Origin: Candidatus Cloacimonadota bacterium | Lineage (GTDB): Bacteria > Cloacimonadota > Cloacimonadia > Cloacimonadales > TCS61 | Direction of reading: 5' to 3' | Assembly: GCA_030628755.1 (NCBI GenBank) | Contig: DAOVQH010000171.1 | Location: 1-5,833 of the forward strand | DNA length: 5,833 nt | Part shown: piece by piece, positions 1 to 5,430 of the stretch | Numbering within the stretch: position 1 is the first letter of the stretch | How the letters are laid out: every line of letters starts with the position of its first letter | Translations under genes and position numbers: made by a program | Notes under the pieces: model-generated | What the model was told of the DNA's origin: nothing | The model's input: only the letters and a program-made list of their open reading frames with translations | Databases searched by the model: none

Positions 1-1
1 A

Positions 2-184
2 AAGATTTATGGAATTCAGATTGCACAGGATTATTATTCCACTAATTATGCAGATAAAGGTTATCTGTTCCTGATGATTGACCTGACAAATGAAAAAGAA
101 CCTAAGATCTATGTGCGCAGTTGGCAACCTGAGAAAAATCCAGATGGTTCGATCATTGGTTTAAAAGATTTTCAAATGTATTAA
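2..184 (+). CDS. C-terminal end of an unidentified protein (5' partial)
   Basis: The reading frame starting at base 2 is open from the left edge to a TAA at 182-184, giving the last 60 residues of a protein that begins outside the window. The tail runs from KIYGIQIAQDYY through GYLFLMIDL and IYVRSWQPE to GLKDFQMY. It is a hydrophilic, beta-rich soluble end with no membrane segment. The pattern YGIQ...GYLFL.D......P.I.VR.WQP resembles, from memory, the C-terminus of hypothetical proteins in Bacteroidota-like genomes, possibly with an NTF2-like fold; I cannot confirm this and assign no function. Codon choice and composition look like normal coding sequence and no frameshift is visible. The next gene begins 137 bases downstream, behind a palindromic repeat, so the two are probably not translationally coupled. 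Confidence 0.75.
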   Translation, partial: KIYGIQIAQDYYSTNYADKGYLFLMIDLTNEKEPKIYVRSWQPEKNPDGSIIGLKDFQMY

Positions 185-186
185 TG

Positions 187-308
187 CTCCCCTTTGGCTT
201 GTCGCGGCGAAACGAAGTGAAGACGGAAAGGGGAGATGTCCAGCAGCTATATTTGGAATCTTCTCATGTTTTCATACAAATAAGTGCTGGACAGAGGGGT
301 TTAAACCC
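187..308. repeat. Compound palindromic intergenic repeat
   Basis: Three inverted repeats are stacked in this gap. CTCCCCTTT (187-195) is complementary to AAAGGGGAG (227-235). GTCCAGCA (238-245) is complementary to TGCTGGAC (285-292). GGGTTTAAACCC (297-308) is a perfect palindrome. A small TCGC-G-GCGA hairpin lies at 202-210. The CCCC of the first arm could instead pair with AGAGGGG at 293-299, so two folds are possible. The stretch is more GC-rich than its surroundings and looks like a dispersed repeat rather than a promoter. It has no T-run, so a role as terminator for the upstream gene is weak. From memory, GGGGAGATGTC...GACAGAGGGGTTT frames with variable stems recur in some genomes of this type; that is unverified. 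Confidence 0.7.
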
Positions 309-312
309 AAAC

Positions 313-317
313 GGAGG
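313..317 (+). promoter_or_regulatory. Shine-Dalgarno GGAGG that fixes the lipoprotein start
   Basis: GGAGG sits four bases upstream of the ATG at 322. It decides between this start and an in-frame ATG at 184, which has no Shine-Dalgarno, overlaps the upstream stop codon and would put 46 residues encoded by the repeat before the signal peptide. Confidence 0.8.
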
Positions 318-321
318 AAAT

Positions 322-1581
322 ATGAAAAAGCATAAAACCCTTTTACCTTTATCCTTTATCCTTTTTACTTTAGCCTTGTTACTATCTTGCACAAAACCAA
401 ATCCGCAGAATCCTTTTGACCCTAATTCAAATATTAAACTTTCAAATCTCAAATATGAACGTTTAGGATTAAATAAAATAAAATTATCATGGGATAAAAA
501 TTACACAATATCAGATGGTTCAATAATCATTAATAGAAAAATTGGAAATGAAGCTTGGCAATCATCTTATGCTACTATAAACTGTAATCTAACTCAATGG
601 ATAGATGATTATGTCGATATATATCCAAGTGTGAGTTATAAATTAAGACTTTATTTTAAGGCTCAACAAATTTATGAATGCAATATTTCGATTAATGACT
701 ATTTGACTATTTATGAGGAAGGTATATGTGACTTAATAGCAATGAATGGATTAGATGTAAAAGTTGCAGGAAATCATGCATATATTGCAAATGATGACGC
801 TGGATTAATAATAATTGATATTTCAGATGAGAATAATCCAATGATTGTTGCGACATGTAATACACCAGGCTCCGCAGATGAAATATTCATTCTTGACCAA
901 TATGCATATATTGCCGATGGAGCAAGTGGTTTGCAAATTATTAATATTCAAAATCCTTCAAATCCATGGATTGAGGGAACATGCAGTACCCCTGATTATG
1001 CTAATTCAATACAAGTATCAGGTAATTATGCGTTTTTAACTTGTGGTACTGGGGGCTTAAGAATTATTGATGTCAGTGAACCCAATAATCCATTTTTAGC
1101 AAATTATTATGATCCAATCACTTGGATGAACGGAATATATATACAGTTTGAATATGCTTATGTTATTGGAAGATATTCTGGGCTATTAATTATTGATATT
1201 TCAGATCCTTTAAATCTATGGATTGAGGGAACATGCAGTACCCCTGATTATGCTAATTCAATACAAGTATCAGGTAATTATGCTTATATAGCAGTAAATG
1301 AAAAAGGAATACAAATAATAGATATTACTAATCCATCAAATCCACAAAAGATTGATCATAATAATATATCATATGACGGGTGGCATATTTCGATCCATAA
1401 TAATTATGTTTTAATTGGAAACTATGGTTTTCTTGTAATAAATATCACCAATCCATTTGATATTTTTGTTGTGGGTCAATATGAATTACCTTATCTAAGT
1501 AGAGATGTAATAATAAACAAGAATTTTTTTTATTTAACTGATTGTCAAGAAAATTTTCGTATTCTATCAATTTCACTATAA
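322..1581 (+). CDS. Lipoprotein with FN3-like domain and LVIVD beta-propeller repeats
   Basis: A 419-residue exported lipoprotein. Residues 1-22 are a signal peptide (MKKHK, then a hydrophobic core), with lipobox L-L-S-C and acylation at Cys23. A short tether with the NPFDP motif (30-34) follows. Residues 38-130 look like one fibronectin-III-type beta sandwich (KIKLSW, then an R-K-I-G-N-E-A-W strand). From residue 143 to the end, about seven repeats of 42 residues follow, starting near 143, 184, 226, 268, 310, 352 and 393. Each carries the pattern V.GNYAYIA....G(L/I).IIDI..P.NP that defines the LVIVD repeat family. Seven such units suggest a closed seven-bladed propeller, used in the family as a surface binding scaffold; the ligand is unknown. 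No catalytic motif is visible. Two blades share an exact 66-bp segment (966-1031 and 1218-1283). The start at 322 is fixed by GGAGG and the signal peptide. Confident on architecture, not on role. Confidence 0.9.
   Translation: MKKHKTLLPLSFILFTLALLLSCTKPNPQNPFDPNSNIKLSNLKYERLGLNKIKLSWDKNYTISDGSIIINRKIGNEAWQSSYATINCNLTQWIDDYVDIYPSVSYKLRLYFKAQQIYECNISINDYLTIYEEGICDLIAMNGLDVKVAGNHAYIANDDAGLIIIDISDENNPMIVATCNTPGSADEIFILDQYAYIADGASGLQIINIQNPSNPWIEGTCSTPDYANSIQVSGNYAFLTCGTGGLRIIDVSEPNNPFLANYYDPITWMNGIYIQFEYAYVIGRYSGLLIIDISDPLNLWIEGTCSTPDYANSIQVSGNYAYIAVNEKGIQIIDITNPSNPQKIDHNNISYDGWHISIHNNYVLIGNYGFLVINITNPFDIFVVGQYELPYLSRDVIINKNFFYLTDCQENFRILSISL
966..1031 (+). repeat. 66-bp exact intragenic repeat, copy 1
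   Basis: This segment is identical base for base to 1218-1283, which lies 252 bp (84 codons, two propeller repeats) downstream. It encodes W216 to A237 (WIEGTCSTPDY, then ANSIQVSGNYA). The neighbouring blades are far more diverged at DNA level. Confidence 0.95.
1218..1283 (+). repeat. 66-bp exact intragenic repeat, copy 2
   Basis: Second copy of the segment at 966-1031, encoding residues 300-321. Both copies span the end of one blade and the start of the next. The identity stops at base 1284 (T here, G at 1032). Confidence 0.95.
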
Positions 1582-1668
1582 TTTAGCATAATAAAGTTTA
1601 AAATATGTATAGTAAAATATCTGCTTGCACAGATTGTTTGTATAATGAATCACCTTAAGTTGTGCATA

Positions 1669-1851
1669 GTGGTTACTGGTGAAGGCAATATAGATGCAGA
1701 TCCATTGTTTGTTGATCCTGATAATGGAGATTATCATCTGCAAACTGGTTTTCCCTGCATAGATGCTGGCAATCCAGATCCACAATACAACGACCCTGAT
1801 GCTACACGGAACGATATGGGAGCTTATGGAGGTCAATGTGGGGATTGGTAA
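1669..1851 (+). pseudogene. Relic of the C-terminus of a parallel beta-helix type surface protein
   Basis: The frame encodes VVTGEGNIDADPLFVDP, then GDYHLQ, PCIDAGNPDPQYNDPDATRND and finally MGAYGGQCGDW before TAA at 1849-1851. The series G.GNIDADPLFVDP, SPCIDAG-like (here FPCIDAG) and RNDMGAYGG is the well-known end of right-handed parallel beta-helix (pectate-lyase-like or 'choice-of-anchor') proteins. Only this tail, about 60 residues, is present; the helix repeats and signal peptide are missing. An ATG at 1645 is in frame but has no Shine-Dalgarno and adds residues unlike the family. The frame upstream runs back to the TAA of the propeller lipoprotein. I read it as a deletion remnant left when the propeller gene, or another insertion, replaced the 5' part. 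Bases 1582-1668 are AT-rich and hold nothing I can name. Confidence 0.75.
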
Positions 1852-1870
1852 TTTTCTTTTTAAGGTTAAG

Positions 1871-2881
1871 ATGTATAAAAAAATAATTAAAATCATCAAT
1901 TTTTCATTAATGATGCTATTATTATTTTTTTCTTGTACTCAGCCAAATCCCAAAAATCCATTTGATCCTGAAGTTGATCCCACAGAATGGGCACCGTCAA
2001 ATCTCCAATTTGAAATTCTTAATGTTACTTCCACAAAACTAACATGGAAAGATAACTGCGATTTGGAAGAAGGCTTTACAATAGAGCGAAAAGTAAATAA
2101 TGGTAATTGGACACAACTGGCACAAGTAAGCGAAAACATTACTCAATATACTGATAATACGATAAACGAAACCGATTTTTTTTATTACCGTGTTTATGCT
2201 TTTGCTGGTACTAATTATTCAGATTATTCGAATGAGGTAACATGTAACAATTTTCCTACTGAAGGATTAATTGCTGAATACCTTTTTACTAACGGAAGCA
2301 CGGAAGATACTGCTGGTGATAATCATGGAACAAACTATGGTGCTCTACCTACAACAGATAGATTTTGGAATGAAGATAAAGCTTATTCTTTTGATGGAGA
2401 CAACGATTATATTGATTGTGGAAATTCAGAGTCCCTTCAATTAACAAATGAAATATCAATCTCAGCTTGGTTATATTTGGAAAACGATGATATCAGTAAT
2501 CCCAGAATTGTTGATTATGATTTAGATAGTCATGGTTTTGGATTATATGTTCAAGAAGCTGATAATAGAATAGGATTTTACTTTGGTGGTTTATATATGT
2601 GTTCTGATACACCTATATCCATTAATAATTGGCATCATGTAGTAGCAACTGCTAAGAGTAATGAATTTAAAATTTATATTGATGGAGGAGATTTTGTAAC
2701 ATCATGTGATCCAGGAATTCCTTCTGTATTTAATTATACACATTCTTTACATATTGGAAAAAAACCTACAAATAATATAAATGATTGGGAAGGAAAACTT
2801 GATGATATTCGTATTTATAACAGGATTATAACAGCATCAGAAGTTGATTCTATTTATCATGAAGGAGGTTGGGATGAATAA
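1871..2881 (+). CDS. Lipoprotein with FN3-like and LamG/concanavalin A-like domains
   Basis: A 336-residue exported lipoprotein. Residues 1-21 form a signal peptide (MYKKIIKIIN, then a run of Leu/Met/Phe) ending in F-F-S-C, so Cys22 is the likely lipid site; F at -3 is not ideal for a lipobox. The tether repeats the NPFDP motif of the upstream lipoprotein (residues 29-33). Residues 42-125 form an FN3 domain (APSNLQFE, TKLTWKDN, GFTIERKVNNGNW, YYRVYAFAG). Residues 132-325 form a LamG-type jelly roll: GLIAEYLFTNGSTEDTAG, then YSFDGDNDYIDCG, EISISAWLYL, NWHHVVATA, KIYIDG and GKLDDIRIYNR. The jelly roll in this family binds carbohydrate or protein ligands, often with calcium; no enzymatic centre is seen. 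The start at 1871 is chosen for the signal peptide; an in-frame ATG at 1763 lies inside the relic upstream. The Shine-Dalgarno is weak (AAGG at 1862-1865). Confidence 0.9.
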   Translation: MYKKIIKIINFSLMMLLLFFSCTQPNPKNPFDPEVDPTEWAPSNLQFEILNVTSTKLTWKDNCDLEEGFTIERKVNNGNWTQLAQVSENITQYTDNTINETDFFYYRVYAFAGTNYSDYSNEVTCNNFPTEGLIAEYLFTNGSTEDTAGDNHGTNYGALPTTDRFWNEDKAYSFDGDNDYIDCGNSESLQLTNEISISAWLYLENDDISNPRIVDYDLDSHGFGLYVQEADNRIGFYFGGLYMCSDTPISINNWHHVVATAKSNEFKIYIDGGDFVTSCDPGIPSVFNYTHSLHIGKKPTNNINDWEGKLDDIRIYNRIITASEVDSIYHEGGWDE

Positions 2882-2904
2882 GTATTTAAATTGTAAGGAA
2901 ATGC

Positions 2905-3064
2905 TCCGGGTGGAACTTTCCGAATCTCAGTCTTCTCCGGCAATTGCCGGATACGCCCGGACAGGTTGTCTGAAAGAGTTCCTTTGGTGGGAAGCTTCGG
3001 AAAGACGAAATCACATTCCGAAACCTTCTTTCAGTTTTTCTTGTGTAAGAGGATTCGGAAGGTT
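2905..3064. repeat. Nested inverted-repeat element, possible non-autonomous mobile element or structured RNA
   Basis: A GC-richer block just after the LamG lipoprotein gene, with several inverted repeats that nest. Outer arms 2914-2926 and 3052-3064 (AACTTTCCGAATC against GATTCGGAAGGTT, one G-T pair) enclose a perfect palindrome at 2936-2951. They also enclose arms 2970-2977 and 3027-3034 (CTGAAAGA against TCTTTCAG), which enclose 2996-3002 and 3016-3022 (TTCGGAA against TTCCGAA). These are compatible with one three-way-junction fold. A competing pair, TCCGGG (2905-2910) and CCCGGA (2956-2961), would break the outer stem. The block is about 150 bp with 13-bp terminal arms, the size of a miniature inverted-repeat element. 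I found no target-site duplication. It encodes no credible protein. Confidence 0.55.
2936..2951. repeat. Perfect 16-bp palindrome
   Basis: TCCGGCAATTGCCGGA is its own reverse complement. In RNA it would give a six-pair stem with an AATT loop. It lies inside the nested element and is not at a promoter position for any gene seen here. Confidence 0.85.
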
Positions 3065-3073
3065 AGACTTTCT

Positions 3074-3099
3074 GGTTACCAAGCCCCAGCTTGGTAACC
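3074..3099. repeat. REP-like hairpin, core CCAAGCCCCAGCTTGG
   Basis: Perfect 11-bp arms GGTTACCAAGC and GCTTGGTAACC around a CCCA loop. Its central 16 bases are the exact reverse complement of the core of the hairpin at 3129-3154. No T-run follows (TATAGAAG), so it is not a standard intrinsic terminator, although it is one of the first strong stems after the gene ending at 2881. Confidence 0.9.
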
Positions 3100-3128
3100 T
3101 ATAGAAGACAATTGCAACTTGCAAGAGA

Positions 3129-3154
3129 TGTATCCAAGCTGGGGCTTGGATACA
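3129..3154. repeat. REP-like hairpin, core CCAAGCTGGGGCTTGG, inverted relative to its neighbour
   Basis: Perfect 11-bp arms TGTATCCAAGC and GCTTGGATACA around a TGGG loop. The core is the reverse complement of that at 3074-3099, while the outer five base pairs differ (TGTAT here, GGTTA there) yet remain fully paired. Two inverted copies 29 bases apart resemble the paired REP units known as BIMEs. Confidence 0.9.
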
Positions 3155-3193
3155 AGAGTTTGGACGGATGAAGTAAATAAACAATCATTCCCG

Positions 3194-3221
3194 ACTCATC
3201 CCGAAAGCCTTCGGGACGAGT
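3194..3221. repeat. Hairpin with CCCGAA...TTCGGG stem
   Basis: TCCCGAA (3199-3205) pairs with TTCGGGA (3210-3216) around an AGCC loop. After one mismatch the stem extends by ACTC (3194-3197) with GAGT (3218-3221). The inner stem recurs at 3328-3343 inside the following gene. No T-run follows directly. Confidence 0.85.
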
Positions 3222-3257
3222 AAGGTCTGATTGCAAAAAAGGGAATTATATAGAATA

Positions 3258-3290
3258 CCTCCTTGCTCCCCGTGAGCTCTGTGGTTAAAG
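3258..3290 (-). repeat. Dispersed repeat of the TTAACCACAGAG type
   Basis: On the minus strand this reads CTTTAACCACAGAGCTCACG and then GGGAGCAAGGAGG. From memory, TTAACCACAGAG-type runs are scattered through many unrelated bacterial genomes and give spurious peptides such as the NHRAHGEQGG encoded here on the minus strand. It forms the untranslated leader of the PEGA gene. No function is assigned. Confidence 0.5.
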
Positions 3291-3292
3291 AA

Positions 3293-3298
3293 AAGGAG
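3293..3298 (+). promoter_or_regulatory. Shine-Dalgarno AAGGAG of the PEGA gene
   Basis: AAGGAG lies ten bases before the ATG at 3309 and 22 before an in-frame ATG at 3321. The spacing favours 3309 as the start. Confidence 0.65.
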
Positions 3299-3308
3299 AA
3301 AATAAAAA

Positions 3309-5321
3309 ATGTTGAATGAAATGAAATCCCGAATAATTTCGGGGAAAAAGTTAATAATTGTTTTATTAGTAATAATTTCATTAAATCTGTTCTCAGCAGA
3401 ATTCATCGTAAAAGATTTTAAAGAACAACCAATGGATATTGAGCTTCAGCGAAATCCTGTTAAAGATGTAAATGGAGAATATGCTGCACTCATAAAGATC
3501 AGCACTGATTTAATACCATTTTCTTTTCAAACTAATATTGGTGTGGTGAAAACTGAAAAGAAAGTTGGAGAATTCTGGGCTTATGTTCCTGCTGATGCAA
3601 CACAACTAATTTTCACGAAACAGGATTTCAGTAAACTTCGTTATCCTGTTCCAATCACTATCAAATCTAATAAAGTTTACACAATGAAGCTTGCATCTGT
3701 TGGTTATGGAATAGATATCGCAGATGAAAATCTTGTTCAGATAACCTTTAACCTTAATGAGGAAAATATCTTTATTGCTTTAGACGAAAGTTCTCCAATC
3801 CAGAAAAAAGAGAAATATGCTGTATTTAAGATTCCAAAAGGTGAACATACTTTCAAGTTTTTCAAACAGGGATTTGATGAGATAACCAGAGCTATTGATA
3901 TTCAGGAGGAAGAAACTATTTCAATAATAATGCAGCAGGGTCAAACTCTTGAAAAAATGAGTTTACCTGGATTTATTGATATCACCTCTAAGCCGGACGG
4001 TGCTGAGATCTATGTCAACGACCAGAAAATGGGAGTAACACCGGCAAATTTCGAACTAACTGCTGGTGAGCATAAATTAACAATTAGAAAGTCTTTGTAT
4101 CACACATATTCAGGAACTTTTGTGATTGAAGAAGGAGAATCTAAAATATTAGAGAAGATAAATCTAATTTCAAAATTTGGTTATTATGAGGTCACATCCA
4201 TTCCAGTTAGAGCAAGTGTGTTTCTTGATAATAAGTTAATAGGAAAATCTCCAATAAGCAGAGGAAAAATTGAGAGCGGTACTCATACTTTAAGAGCTGA
4301 ATATGAATTGTATCATACAGAAACAATAGAAATAGTAATCAAAGATGGTGATGATGAAAAATTTGAACTGGCATTAAAACCAGCCTTTGGAGTACTTTCG
4401 ATAAATTCTAAACCTATCGATGATGCATATGTCTTCATAGATGACGATAGAGTTGGAACAACACCTTATATAAAAGAAAAAATCCCATCAGGTAAATATC
4501 GAGTTAGAATTGGTAAAGAACTCTGGATGGGTGCTGAACAGATGGTTACTGTAAATGATGGGAAAACAACTGAAAAAACACTTTTACTTACTAAAAATTT
4601 TGCCAACTTGAAGGTTACTGCAGATAATTCAAAGATCTATTTAAATAACGATTTTGTAGCTAACAATTCATTCTTAAAGAAATTAATAAAAGGAAAACAT
4701 AAAATCAAAGCAACAAGGGATAAGCATTATGACGCTGAACAGGAAATCTATATAACACCAGGAAATGACCTTGAAATTGAGCTTTCTCCCAAACCAAAAC
4801 TGGCAAGTCTTACTGTAAAAAGTAATCCTTATGAATCTAAAGGTTCTGATATTTACTTGAATGAAAAGAAGCAGAAAGAAACAACCCCTGCTGTTTTTGA
4901 ACTACTAATTGGAAAATATGATGTGATTATAAAACATCCGAGATTCCTGGAGCAAACAAAATTCATCGAGCTAAAAGAACTCGAACAGGGATCAATAATA
5001 TTCGACCTTCAAACTTACAAAGGCAGTATGCTCTCCCAAGCAGATAAGTGGAAAAGAAGTAAATGGATTAGTTTAATCAGTAGTTGTATATTAGCTGGTG
5101 GAGGTGTGTATTGCAATTCTGTTGGAGACGGTTATCTTGATGATTATGATAAATCATATACAACTGCAAATGCTGTTTCCAACAGAGATAGTTTCGAGAA
5201 ATGGTACAATTATAGGGATGTTACTTACTATATTTCAATTGGTCCTTTGGTTTATGGCTTATATAGCTGGATAAAAGAAGCACAATTTAATAAACTAGCA
5301 GAATCAAATAAGAGTTTTTGA
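3309..5321 (+). CDS. Exported PEGA-repeat protein with two C-terminal membrane segments
   Basis: A 670-residue protein. Residues 13-30 form a signal peptide or anchor (KKLIIVLLVIISLNLFSA), with a plausible signal peptidase I site after L-F-S-A and no lipobox cysteine. Residues 31-130 are an N-terminal domain (FIVKDF, VNGEYAALIKI, GEFWAYVP) of the kind that precedes PEGA repeats; 132-212 may be a degenerate PEGA unit. Five PEGA-like repeats follow at about 220-288, 291-357, 360-428, 431-494 and 498-568. Good examples of the signature are AEIYVNDQKMGVTP, ASVFLDNKLIGKSP and AYVFIDDDRVGTTP. The fourth (SKIYLNNDFVANNS) lacks the G-x-T/S-P step and the fifth has only TTP. Hydrophobic stretches at 584-604 and 637-655 probably cross a membrane. 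PEGA repeats are small beta folds of surface and envelope proteins; no enzymatic role is visible. The stop codon TGA touches the first palindrome of the downstream array. Confidence 0.9.
   Translation: MLNEMKSRIISGKKLIIVLLVIISLNLFSAEFIVKDFKEQPMDIELQRNPVKDVNGEYAALIKISTDLIPFSFQTNIGVVKTEKKVGEFWAYVPADATQLIFTKQDFSKLRYPVPITIKSNKVYTMKLASVGYGIDIADENLVQITFNLNEENIFIALDESSPIQKKEKYAVFKIPKGEHTFKFFKQGFDEITRAIDIQEEETISIIMQQGQTLEKMSLPGFIDITSKPDGAEIYVNDQKMGVTPANFELTAGEHKLTIRKSLYHTYSGTFVIEEGESKILEKINLISKFGYYEVTSIPVRASVFLDNKLIGKSPISRGKIESGTHTLRAEYELYHTETIEIVIKDGDDEKFELALKPAFGVLSINSKPIDDAYVFIDDDRVGTTPYIKEKIPSGKYRVRIGKELWMGAEQMVTVNDGKTTEKTLLLTKNFANLKVTADNSKIYLNNDFVANNSFLKKLIKGKHKIKATRDKHYDAEQEIYITPGNDLEIELSPKPKLASLTVKSNPYESKGSDIYLNEKKQKETTPAVFELLIGKYDVIIKHPRFLEQTKFIELKELEQGSIIFDLQTYKGSMLSQADKWKRSKWISLISSCILAGGGVYCNSVGDGYLDDYDKSYTTANAVSNRDSFEKWYNYRDVTYYISIGPLVYGLYSWIKEAQFNKLAESNKSF
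3328..3343. repeat. CCCGAA-TAAT-TTCGGG hairpin inside the PEGA gene start
   Basis: CCCGAA (3328-3333) and TTCGGG (3338-3343) form a perfect six-pair stem with a four-base loop. It falls in codons 7-12, encoding S-R-I-I-S-G of the signal peptide's n-region. The same stem with a different loop lies 112 bases upstream at 3200-3215. Confidence 0.8.
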
Positions 5322-5356
5322 AACCTGTCAGGTTTTTTTGGAAACCTGACAGGTTT
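5321..5356. repeat. Inverted pair of AAACCTGTCAGGTTT palindromes (copies 1 and 2)
   Basis: Copy 1, AAACCTGTCAGGTTT, is at 5321-5335. Copy 2, AAACCTGACAGGTTT, is at 5342-5356 and is its exact reverse complement. Each copy is also a near palindrome (seven-base arms around one base). Together they make a 15-bp perfect stem with a six-base TTTTGG loop. They open the array that leads to the transposase gene; further copies are at 5381, 5410, 5686, 5710 and 5728. Confidence 0.95.
5321..5356 (+). terminator. Possible transcription terminator of the PEGA gene, formed by palindromes
   Basis: The 15-bp stem starts at the last base of the PEGA stop codon. Copy 1 alone is followed by seven T (5333-5339) and the full stem by TTTT (5354-5357). 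Position and shape fit an intrinsic terminator, but the pairs are only about 40 percent GC and the T-tract after the full stem is short, so this is tentative. Confidence 0.4.
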
Positions 5357-5373
5357 TAAGTGTAAGTTAAAGA

Positions 5374-5430
5374 CTTTTGAGAACTTGACAGGTTTTGAGG
5401 TGCTTTTGAAAACCTGTCAGGTTTGAGGTG
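5374..5430 (+). repeat. Tandem 29/28-bp repeat carrying palindrome copies 3 and 4
   Basis: Two direct units, 5374-5402 and 5403-5430, both start CTTTTGA and end GAGGTG. Copy 3 (5381-5395, GAACTTGACAGGTTT) differs from the consensus at two bases. Copy 4 (5410-5424) is perfect. As RNA, copies 3 and 4 pair over all 15 positions because both differences become G-U pairs. The end of the second unit supplies the transposase Shine-Dalgarno. Confidence 0.9.
5425..5428 (+). promoter_or_regulatory. Shine-Dalgarno GAGG directly abutting palindrome copy 4
   Basis: GAGG begins at the base after copy 4 and lies five bases before the ATG at 5434. A hairpin between copies 3 and 4 would place this site at its foot, so access of the ribosome could depend on that fold. 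Confidence 0.6.

Noticed and set aside
184..321. In-frame upstream ATG at 184 extending the propeller lipoprotein by 46 residues
   Set aside because: The ATG overlaps the previous stop codon, has no Shine-Dalgarno, reads through palindromic repeat DNA and would bury the signal peptide; the ATG at 322 has GGAGG and a clean lipoprotein leader.
1625..1646. TTGCAC...TATAAT as a promoter for the region before the LamG lipoprotein
   Set aside because: The spacing is about 10 bases instead of 16-18, and TATAAT-like words are expected by chance in DNA this AT-rich.
1763..1870. In-frame upstream ATG extending the LamG lipoprotein by 36 residues
   Set aside because: The extension overlaps the beta-helix relic in another frame and gives no recognisable sequence; the signal peptide begins at 1871.
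1576..1899. Minus-strand open frame of 107 codons
   Set aside because: It lies opposite the relic and the lipoprotein start, has no recognisable domain, and the + strand frame shows clear family motifs.
2844..3104. Plus-strand open frame of 86 codons across the repeat block
   Set aside because: It starts inside the LamG gene in another frame and its sequence is made of inverted repeats; no protein features.
3107..3126. Short TTGCAACTTGCAA direct repeat
   Set aside because: Too short and close to chance to support as a feature.
3185..3406. Minus-strand open frames over the PEGA gene leader
   Set aside because: The peptide with NHRAHGEQGG comes from a dispersed repeat and the rest is antisense to the PEGA signal peptide.
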